This document shows positions 57,322-64,000 of a stretch of 64,000 nt of DNA, one piece after another. Numbering within the stretch: the first letter of the stretch is position 1; every line of letters begins with the position of its first letter. Below the pieces are notes generated by a model. It searched no databases. It worked only from the letters and a program-made list of their open reading frames with translations, and was not told the origin of the DNA. The position numbers and the translations under genes were made by a program. This stretch comes from Xenorhabdus vietnamensis (GTDB lineage Bacteria > Pseudomonadota > Gammaproteobacteria > Enterobacterales > Enterobacteriaceae), in NCBI RefSeq assembly GCF_002127535.1, contig NZ_MUBJ01000013.1, positions 62,001 through 126,000 on the forward strand, written 5' to 3'.

Positions 57322-57996
57322 TTATATTGGTTTTTTAGTAAAGTAGGTTTCTCTCCAGTAAGCCCCTGGATCTCCATAGTAATACGACGGGAATGTCGCG
57401 AAATTCTCCAACGTTCTCGTATTGTCCCACGGGTTGCATACTTCCCAAACTGGATAAAGCTGATTTTGATTGAATGCAGCTGATATCACCACTGCGTGCC
57501 CCTTAGCATTACCTAAGCTGGCAATTTCGTGTGAGAAAAAAACGGCAATGACAAGTGGCCTGTTCTCTAGTAGTTCTGTTAAAATAGAAGGCCCATCAGC
57601 TTTTCCATCTATTTTTTTCGCAAGCGCCCCTATCGACGCCAAGGACTTGTCTGGCATTCCCGTCTCATTGCACTTAGAACCATTTGGAAAGGAGCGATAG
57701 GGAGCTACACAAGCTCCAGGCGGCGTAATATTTTTGGCTTTCTCATAAATTGGCGTTTGTCGGTAATAATACGGCTTCTGCGCATAATAACTGCCTATAC
57801 CTGCAGCCACAGCGACCCAGCACCAATACGTTTGCTCCTGAATCTGCGAGTACCCTTTACTCCAGAAATCCGTGAGGTAGCCTGTCTTCCCATCAGAATA
57901 CAAGATGTTGGTTTCTATGCTACGTTTGGAAGCAGAAAGCGCCACTTTTTTTAAAGAAAGGCATCTCGGTAAATTGCTATTTTGAATATCAGTCAT
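57322..57996 (-). CDS. Papain-like cysteine protease (AvrRpt2/C39-like)
   Basis: A 224-residue protein with the papain-like pattern. Gln and Cys are in QEQTYWCWVAVAAGIGSYYA (Cys about residue 58), His in GHAVVIS (about 167) and Asn/Asp in VCNPWDNTRT (about 190). The arrangement Q-x(4-6)-C-W, G-H-A, and N/D-P-W matches the C70 (AvrRpt2) and C39-like groups. Its N-terminal 35 residues form a leader-like segment without a signal peptide. AvrRpt2 is a type III effector that cleaves host proteins. GAGGAC precedes the ATG. Roles as an effector, a toxin domain or a peptide-maturation protease are all possible. Confidence 0.7.
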   Translation of the reverse strand: MTDIQNSNLPRCLSLKKVALSASKRSIETNILYSDGKTGYLTDFWSKGYSQIQEQTYWCWVAVAAGIGSYYAQKPYYYRQTPIYEKAKNITPPGACVAPYRSFPNGSKCNETGMPDKSLASIGALAKKIDGKADGPSILTELLENRPLVIAVFFSHEIASLGNAKGHAVVISAAFNQNQLYPVWEVCNPWDNTRTLENFATFPSYYYGDPGAYWRETYFTKKPI

Positions 57997-58586
57997 GTTG
58001 TCCTCACTTATTGAAAATGTGACTCCAGTTTTAGAGTTTTAAGTCACTAATCTCATTGGGTTTTATGTCCGCAAATTATAAAAACTACATTATTTTGTGT
58101 TAATTTTAAATGCACACACTATGTACTAATTTAATTAGAATTAGAGTCCATTAAAAAAGTATAAATTATTAAACCAGACTGAGCTCTCCTAAAAACTGTA
58201 TATGTGCTAAATTAGAACTCCCGCGAGTTACTGCTAGCACCTTCCGGTCCTTCTCCAAACTGGGCATAGGTCTTTCTCTCTTATCCGGCTTTTCTGTATT
58301 CACTTGTCCACGTGCTATACTCATGACTTCAGTCTGTCATTTGAGTGAGTACTCATGTCAAATGAATATATTAATTTTCAGATAATTAAAAACTAAAATT
58401 CACATATTTTAAATGTAATTATATTTATTGTATTTTCACCTTTCACACAATATACGATTTATTTTTTTGTTATAAAAATATAAAATTTATCATAGATACA
58501 TTAATAAATTAACCTTATATCTTGATTATTATAATTTTCGCAGAGCGATAATCTTCTGACTGAGCATCAGGAATGCTATTGATTGG
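57997..58586. other. AT-rich gap with an unrecognised short frame
   Basis: No supportable gene. The protease promoter should lie in 58000-58150. On the minus strand, 58187-58325 reads as a 45-codon frame (MSIARGQVNTEKPDKRERP…) that resembles the first part of a transposon or intron protein, but I cannot name it. The remainder (58360-58560) is very AT-rich. Confidence 0.4.
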
Positions 58587-58949
58587 ATGAATCCTTATCC
58601 AACGTGTCATAACAACAATTATTATTTATTTATCAAAATGTTAAAGGAACTGAATGGCCAATATTACCATGCAAAAAACATCACGTTGATTTTAGATAAC
58701 TATGGCATTCATAAAAGCCGGAAAGTCAGGGCATGGCTAAAACAAAATCCTAAATTTAATCTGTTGTTTTTACCGGTCTATTCGCCATAGATAAATAAGA
58801 TTGAACGCCTATGGCAATTATTGCATGAAACTGTCACATGGAATCATTGTTGTCAGTATATGTGGTAACTCTTGAAAGGTGTTGAAAAATTCATTAACTC
58901 ATTTATAAAAACTTATTTATCTCTTATCCCCAACTATAATTTAAGTTAA
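58587..58949 (+). pseudogene. IS630-type transposase relic (C-terminal half)
   Basis: A 120-codon frame carries the second half of an IS630/Tc1-like DDE domain. NITLILDNYGIHKSRKVRAW has the Asp-Asn strand, NLLFLPVYSP the motif before the last Glu, and INKIERLWQLLHETV that Glu. Two codons have become stops (after VYSP, normally W, and in QYMW*LL). The first half is missing. The ATG at its start is only part of the relic. Confidence 0.8.
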
Positions 58950-59169
58950 AATAAATGTAATCAACTAAAAACAAACATACACTATAAATAAAAAACAATA
59001 TTATTTATCAAAAATAAGAAGGGGGTAACTTATTCAAAGTGTGTATTATGAATTTAATTGCATCCAATGCTGTTTAGTGCATATAAATTGCAGTAAAACC
59101 TTAATCGTAGAGTTATACTGAAATCACAGTTTTCAACACATTAAATACATAACCAAGAAGGAATAAAAA

Positions 59170-59436
59170 ATGTTAAATATTCTTCCAACATCAATTGAGA
59201 TAAAAGCATTGCTAAACAATAAAATTGCATTTATTGCACGCAATGCAACAACGGTTGTTAATTTTGAACCACTAGATTATACCCCAGAAATAGGAAATAC
59301 ATTAATTCTCGCTGGGCAGGCGTTGATCACAGCAAATTCTCATAATGCTCCAGGCCCTTTCTTAATTGAATATGAAACACTCAATGGTTTAAATCTTTAT
59401 ATGGGAATGATTATACCAATTGCAGAAATGCCTTAA
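59170..59436 (+). CDS. Small orphan protein of 88 residues
   Basis: A good AAGGA site 7 bases before the ATG makes translation plausible. The protein begins LNILPTSIEIKALLNNKIAF, continues with IARNATTVVNFEPLDYTPE, and has LILAGQALITANSHNAPGPF and MGMIIPIAEMP at the end. Alternating hydrophobic residues indicate a small beta-rich fold. No signal peptide or known motif. It stands between two insertion-sequence relics. Function unknown. Confidence 0.5.
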   Translation: MLNILPTSIEIKALLNNKIAFIARNATTVVNFEPLDYTPEIGNTLILAGQALITANSHNAPGPFLIEYETLNGLNLYMGMIIPIAEMP

Positions 59437-59569
59437 TACTGACCCTATAACCTAGTTAACGGGTAGCGCTAAAATCGCCTGGTTAACCGCTGAGAAATCC
59501 CCAGAAAATAGACAGGCATAACGTTATGTGATCTACTGATTGTTCCAGCAATTCGATGAGATCCCTGCT

Positions 59570-60166
59570 ATGCCTGTTGCAAGGTCTTTCAATTGGTATA
59601 CCCCTATCAAGCCTGCAAACCCGGTGTTAAGGAGCAGATTGTTGATATGGCGATGAATAACGGCGGGATCCGCGATACAACCCGTGTTCTGAAAGTTGCC
59701 ACAGCGACCGTCATGAAAACGCTAAAAAACTTGCCCCCGAAACGTAACAACACTTCCCCTTGATGGGAATAATCTTCAGCTTATCTGTGAAATAGATGAA
59801 CAATGGTCGTTTGTGGGGAATAAGAAAAATCAGCGCTGGCTTTGGTATGCCTGGGAACCTCGCCTGAAGCGAATAGTAGCGCATATTTTTGGTGATCGCA
59901 GTAGGAAAACGTTAGACAAGCTATTTGCTCTCTTGTCACCCTTTAATATTTGGTTTTACTGTACAGATGATGATGTTGTTTATGACAACCTCCCCGAGGA
60001 AGATCATCTGACTGGAAAGACGTTTACTCAACGTATAGAAAGAACGAATTTAACGCATTGTACTTGAATTAAGAGACTGAATAGAAAAACGATGGGTTAT
60101 TCAAACTCCGAAGAGATGCACGATAACGTGATAGGCACTTCCATTGAACGCGAGCCCTATTTTTAA
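59570..60166 (+). pseudogene. IS1 transposase relic
   Basis: Broken IS1 InsAB coding region. Frames give the C-terminus of InsA (EQIVDMAMNNGGIRDTTRVL) then InsB (LICEIDEQWSFVGNKKNQRW, LWYAWEPRLKRIVAHIFGDR, TGKTFTQRIERTN) and finally GYSNSEEMHDNVIGTSIERE with the end PYF. There are stops and frameshifts (for example after LKNLPPKRNNTSP and at NLTHCT). No intact inverted repeat was found at either end. Confidence 0.85.
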
Positions 60167-60272
60167 TGCTCAATCTAACCATTTAATACATGACCAAAAT
60201 TCTGATGAATAGATAAAGAGAAAATAGAGTGCTATATCATAATGATATCCCTTAAGAATAACAGGAGTAACT

Positions 60273-61127
60273 ATGAAAACATATTTAGAAAAACTTTGTT
60301 CTCCGGCTATTTGGGCAGAAGGGCCAGTTTGGCTTCCAGATGAACATGCTATTATTTTCAGTGACGTGAAAGGAAATAAAATGTTTCGCTGGTCAGAATA
60401 TGATGGTGTCAGTGTATGGCGACAATATTCTAATTATGCCAATGGAAACACGCTGGACAATGAAGGACGACTGATTACTTGTGAGCATGGCAGACGAGGT
60501 ATTTCCCGAACAGAAAAAGATGGTGGCATCACCATGTTGATTGAAAAAATAGATGGAAAAAGATTCAATTCACCCAATGATGTTGTTGTACGTTCTGACG
60601 GAACAATCTGGTTTACTGATCCACCTTATGGAATTATCAACGACGAAGAGGGCTATAAATCAGAAAGCCAGATTATTGGCTGCTATGTATATTGCTATGA
60701 TCCCAAACATAACACTATCTCCATAGCAACAAGTGATGTCCAAAGACCGAATGGGCTTGCATTTTCTCCTGATGAAAAATGGCTCTATGTTGCAGATATG
60801 TCTATTGTTGATTTTCCTTCTCATGGAAGGAATGAACTTCGCATCTATCCCGTGATAGATAACACCCTAGGGGCAGGAAAACATTTTGCGGCAATACATT
60901 CAGGATTTCCAAACGGATTTTGTGTTGATAAATCAGGTAATATCTATTGCAGTTGTTCAGATGGCATTTTAATTTTTAATAGTTCCGGTAAGAAAATTCA
61001 TAAGATTGCAGTGCCTGAACGTGTCTCTAATTGTACGTTTGGTGGTTTTAATGGCAATCAATTATATATTACGGCGACCACATCATTATATCGAGTATTT
61101 TTAGATACATTAGTAACAACCCAATAA
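60273..61127 (+). CDS. SMP-30/gluconolactonase-family hydrolase
   Basis: A 284-residue six-bladed propeller. The metal-binding residues are placed as in the family: Glu in WAEGPVWLP (about residue 13-14), Asn in FNSPNDVVVRSDGTIWFTDP (about 106-108), Asn in RPNGLAFSPDEKWLYVADM (about 160) and the Asp of that block. It hydrolyses sugar or other lactones in the cytoplasm. A good GGAG precedes the ATG. It stands alone with no sugar gene nearby, so the lactone is unknown. Confidence 0.88.
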   Translation: MKTYLEKLCSPAIWAEGPVWLPDEHAIIFSDVKGNKMFRWSEYDGVSVWRQYSNYANGNTLDNEGRLITCEHGRRGISRTEKDGGITMLIEKIDGKRFNSPNDVVVRSDGTIWFTDPPYGIINDEEGYKSESQIIGCYVYCYDPKHNTISIATSDVQRPNGLAFSPDEKWLYVADMSIVDFPSHGRNELRIYPVIDNTLGAGKHFAAIHSGFPNGFCVDKSGNIYCSCSDGILIFNSSGKKIHKIAVPERVSNCTFGGFNGNQLYITATTSLYRVFLDTLVTTQ

Positions 61128-61245
61128 AATTATCAGTGGAATAGAGCCTATGCTATTTTAAATATTAATTTAAATCATAGGCATCTATTTACAGGTTCAA
61201 TTAACATACGACCATTTGAATTTTAATTATGTTGAAATAAAAATT

Positions 61246-61863
61246 TCATAGTTCAGATAAACAAGCATCTATGTTATTGAAAATATTTTCATAGATATCT
61301 TTAATCATCCTGTTTTTATTATCGTTGTATTCCATAATATGCTCAGCACCTTCAACAGCTTCTAGTTTAGCTGCTGCATATCGCAGTTTGTCATCTTCAT
61401 GATTTCGTAACCAATTACGAAAAAGAAGGTGCCGAATATGCTCAGGACAGTTTTTCCCAAAAATATGTAAATTTATACGAGGTGAATCAAGCCGCAACAT
61501 TCTATGCTGATACCAAGAAGGTTCCCTCACTCTTAATACGTAACCTAATTTTTCAAGGGCAGGGATGTAATCTATCTCTTGAATAGGATCGGCAATGATT
61601 AAATCGATATCAATGACAGGCTTTGCAAATAATCCAGGTACTGCGGTAGAACCAATATGTTCTATGCTAATTATTTTACCTTGTAATTGTCGCTGGATTT
61701 TATTTTTTTCTTCGTTGTAAATAGTACCCCATTCAGTATTGTAGGGAACAATAATAATAGGTTCCTGTGTCCGTTTAATACCGTTAACCCAAGGATTTTC
61801 ATTTGGATCACCTTCACAAAAAGACATTACAAGTGATTTGAGAAAAAATAATTGGTCCGACAT
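61246..61863 (-). CDS. GrpB family protein (UPF0157)
   Basis: A 205-residue protein of the GrpB family, a nucleotidyltransferase-like fold. The signature IEHIGSTAVPGLFAKPVIDI and HMLRLDSPRINLHIFG (second half starting at RLDSPRINLH) are seen. GNAT or kinase domains are often fused; here there is only an N-terminal helical extension of about 30 residues. Some members are acyltransferase or nucleotidyl-transferase candidates; the reaction is not settled. Confidence 0.85.
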   Translation of the reverse strand: MSDQLFFLKSLVMSFCEGDPNENPWVNGIKRTQEPIIIVPYNTEWGTIYNEEKNKIQRQLQGKIISIEHIGSTAVPGLFAKPVIDIDLIIADPIQEIDYIPALEKLGYVLRVREPSWYQHRMLRLDSPRINLHIFGKNCPEHIRHLLFRNWLRNHEDDKLRYAAAKLEAVEGAEHIMEYNDNKNRMIKDIYENIFNNIDACLSEL

Positions 61864-61979
61864 GCTTTACTCCAGTTAAAAGATAGATTCATTATAATAA
61901 AGCATAGTAATTAATTAGAGAAATAAGCCACATCACTGTATTTTTATAGCCGATTGTCAATATTAAAAAAGGAAATCTT

Positions 61980-63131
61980 ATGACTGATAAAAATTTTATG
62001 GTCGATAATAGTACTCGTACCGATCTCTTCTCGCCAATCAAATTAGGTGAAATTGAACTTGCTAACCGTATTGTTATGGCTCCTTTAACACGCGGTCGCA
62101 TGAATGAGGAAGGCGTTCCGAACGATCTTAACATCACATATTATATTCAGCGCGCGAGTGCTGGTTTAATCATTTCAGAAGCAACCAATATTTCAGCACA
62201 AGGGCGCGGTTATGCCAAGACTCCCGGGATCTGGACTGAGGATCAAATAGCGGGATGGAAAAAAATCACAGATGCTGTTCATTCTGCCAGTGGTAAGATT
62301 GTCATGCAATTGTGGCATGTCGGTCGTTGCTCACACGTTGATCTTCAACCAAATGGGGAAGCTCCGGTAGCGCCATCCGCCATTAAAGCAGACGGTAATT
62401 CTTATACCAATAATGGCATTGTGGAGGTCTCTATGCCACGAGCATTAAAAATCGACGAGATCCCGAACATTGTAGAACAATATAGACATGCAGCAGAATG
62501 TGCCAAACGTGCAGGGTTTGATGGTGTAGAAATCCATTCAGCCAATAATTATCTGTTGGAACAATTCCTGCGTGACTCCACTAATCATCGTACCGATCAA
62601 TATGGTGGCTCAATTGCAAACCGAGCCAGGCTCATTCTGGAAGTTGTTGAAGCTGTAACCAATGTTTGGGGTGATGGTCGAGTTGGCATTAGATTATCTC
62701 CGATAACAACAGAAGTAGGGAATACTCCCCTTGATAGTAATGTGATGGAGACTTATGGCTATTTAATTCAGCAACTCAATAAATTCAAACTAGCTTATCT
62801 ACACTTTGTTGAAGGAATAACAGGAAAAAGTCGTAGTGTTCCTGAAGGTGTTGATCTGAATGCTTTAAGATCTCTATTCGACGGGGCTTATATTGGCAAT
62901 AACAACTATGATCTTGAAATTGCTATTTCCCGCCGCGCGGAAGGCAAGGTTGATGCAGTCGCATTTGGACGCCCATTTATTTCCAATCCCGATTTGGTAG
63001 ATCGCCTACGCTATGGGATTGAACTGGCTCATGCGTCTATTGAGACTCATTACGGTAATGGAGAAAAGGGTTATATCGACTGGCCAAAAGCGAATTCCTT
63101 TCACATTGAATCTTCATGCTCTAAATCCTGA
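61980..63131 (+). CDS. nemA: Old Yellow Enzyme-family alkene reductase
   Basis: A 383-residue FMN-dependent ene-reductase, the size of E. coli NemA (365). FMN contacts are seen in APLTRGRMNEEGVP (about 33-46), QLWHVGRCSHVDLQPNG (about 107-123), and the substrate-binding His-x-x-Asn in EIHSANNYLLEQFLRDSTN. The conserved RTDQYGGSIANRARL block is also present. It reduces activated C=C bonds and nitro compounds with NADPH. AAAGGA precedes the ATG. A P1 peptidase gene follows 35 bases downstream on the same strand. Confidence 0.93.
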   Translation: MTDKNFMVDNSTRTDLFSPIKLGEIELANRIVMAPLTRGRMNEEGVPNDLNITYYIQRASAGLIISEATNISAQGRGYAKTPGIWTEDQIAGWKKITDAVHSASGKIVMQLWHVGRCSHVDLQPNGEAPVAPSAIKADGNSYTNNGIVEVSMPRALKIDEIPNIVEQYRHAAECAKRAGFDGVEIHSANNYLLEQFLRDSTNHRTDQYGGSIANRARLILEVVEAVTNVWGDGRVGIRLSPITTEVGNTPLDSNVMETYGYLIQQLNKFKLAYLHFVEGITGKSRSVPEGVDLNALRSLFDGAYIGNNNYDLEIAISRRAEGKVDAVAFGRPFISNPDLVDRLRYGIELAHASIETHYGNGEKGYIDWPKANSFHIESSCSKS

Positions 63132-63166
63132 ATCTTTAAATTAACTTGGTATCACAAAGAGGATTT

Positions 63167-64000
63167 ATGAGAAATAAGAAGATATTGAATATTATGATTT
63201 TATCTATATCAGCAATGATAACTTCTAATTCTTTAGCTAATGATGTTAGAGCAAGGGATTTAGGTATACCTTTCTCTGGAGTAACAGGGAAGTACAATGC
63301 TATTACAGACGTTAGTGGTGTAAAAATTGGTTATTCAACCATCATAGAAGGCGATGGAAAGCTAGAAATTGGAAAAGGCCCAATAAGAACAGGTGTGACA
63401 GCTATATTGCCAAGAGGAAAGAAATTTAGTCCTGTATTTTCCAGTATATTCTCTTTAAATGGAAATGGAGATATGACAGGTAGTCAATGGGTTGAAGAAA
63501 GTGGTTTCTTGGAAACGCCAATATTAATCACCAACACGCATAGTGTTGGTGTTGTTAGAGACTCAACAATTAGCTGGATGATTGATAATAATCTAGTATC
63601 GCCACTAAAAGATGATTTATTTTGGTTATTACCTGTAGTTACAGAAACGTGGGATGGAATATTAAATGATATAAACGGTATGCATGTAAAAAAAGAACAT
63701 GTATATGACGCATTGAATAGTGCCAAGTCAGGGGCGATAGAAGAAGGTAATGTCGGTGGTGGAACCGGGATGAACCTGTTTAGTTTTAAAGGAGGCACTG
63801 GTACTTCATCGCGAATTCTAAGTAAAAAAGACGGAGGATATACTGTTGGCGTTCTTGTTCAAGGCAACTTTGGTGATAGAGATGACTTGATTATTGCAGG
63901 AATTCCAATTGGTAAAGAAATAAAGGATCTTAACCAGATCTATCATGGAGATAAGAAAAAGTTAAAGGATGCAGGTTCTATCATCGCGGTGGTTGCCACT
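63167..64000 (+). CDS. Exported P1/DmpA-type aminopeptidase, 5' part
   Basis: The frame is open to the right edge (278 codons visible). A signal peptide (1-24, ending SNSLA) sends it to the periplasm. The body matches the P1/S58 family of DmpA: VRARDLGIPFSG, NAITDVSGVKIGYSTI, GTGMNLFSFKGGTGTSSRIL and YTVGVLVQGNFG. The nucleophile Ser is in GTSSR, where the precursor splits itself into two chains. These enzymes cleave N-terminal D-amino acid, beta-amino acid or small peptides. In the Photorhabdus/Xenorhabdus setting it could trim secreted nonribosomal peptides, which is inference. AGAGGA precedes the ATG. Confidence 0.87.
   Translation, partial: MRNKKILNIMILSISAMITSNSLANDVRARDLGIPFSGVTGKYNAITDVSGVKIGYSTIIEGDGKLEIGKGPIRTGVTAILPRGKKFSPVFSSIFSLNGNGDMTGSQWVEESGFLETPILITNTHSVGVVRDSTISWMIDNNLVSPLKDDLFWLLPVVTETWDGILNDINGMHVKKEHVYDALNSAKSGAIEEGNVGGGTGMNLFSFKGGTGTSSRILSKKDGGYTVGVLVQGNFGDRDDLIIAGIPIGKEIKDLNQIYHGDKKKLKDAGSIIAVVAT

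Noticed and set aside
58187-58325. Minus-strand frame starting MSIARGQVNTEKPDKRERP
   Set aside because: It resembles an intron or transposon protein start, but I could not match it to a family and no catalytic part follows.
1-64000. CRISPR arrays, tRNA or rRNA genes
   Set aside because: I saw no regularly spaced repeats and no cloverleaf or rRNA sequence in the window.

Overview
The window looks like an accessory-rich stretch of a low-to-moderate G+C gamma-proteobacterial chromosome, most likely an insect-associated Photorhabdus or Xenorhabdus (Morganellaceae). Three things point there: a rhabdopeptide/xenortide-type NRPS with small docking domains, an enterobacterial uspE-fnr pair, and many decayed insertion sequences. 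The genus is inferred from gene content, not from a search.

0-11.8 kb: three collinear, translationally coupled (ATGA overlap) NRPS genes. The first is cut by the window edge. The second is docking-C-A(MT)-T, and the third is docking-C-A(MT)-T-C with a terminal condensation domain and no thioesterase. This is the layout of RXP synthetases, which assemble N-methylated hydrophobic peptides and release them on an amine. A tyrosine/aromatic amino acid decarboxylase at 21.3-23.3 kb could supply that amine.

11.9-16.4 kb: a cupin-type regulator divergent from the branched-chain amino acid exporter azlCD; arsRB without a visible arsC; a Tat-exported intradiol dioxygenase-like protein. 16.4-21.3 kb: a GNAT gene, a tyrosine recombinase, then the core-genome genes uspE and fnr. 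23.3-24.6 kb holds relics.

24.6-31.8 kb: a G+C-richer cassette for amine/GABA catabolism (aminobutyraldehyde dehydrogenase-like, tandem SnoaL protein, GntR regulator, cache-type protein, GABA aminotransferase, DUF805 protein, Tat-exported FAD amine oxidase).

32-45 kb: transport and regulator genes (LysE, LysR, an internally deleted MFS gene, a methyltransferase broken by a stop codon), a DUF1493 gene, then two secreted serine proteases (trypsin-like and a subtilisin autotransporter) with near-identical terminators, then an XRE regulator divergent from a DHA2 efflux pump with a GNAT and a flavoprotein gene.

45-55 kb: a hypothetical gene, an IS4 relic, a DUF817 gene, an FMN reductase/EamA/MarR group with repeated operator-like palindromes, a copper-type TonB receptor with a His-rich DUF2946 protein, a small secreted peptide, an omega-amino acid:pyruvate aminotransferase followed by a small relic of mmsA, and an ASCH gene.

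55-60.2 kb: a graveyard of mobile elements (MFS stub, internally deleted Tn3 transposase, IS630 and IS1 relics) that also holds an apparently intact two-gene operon: a papain-like (AvrRpt2/C39-like) cysteine protease plus an unknown partner. 60.2-64 kb: SMP-30 hydrolase, GrpB, Old Yellow Enzyme, and the start of an exported P1/DmpA-type peptidase that runs off the edge.
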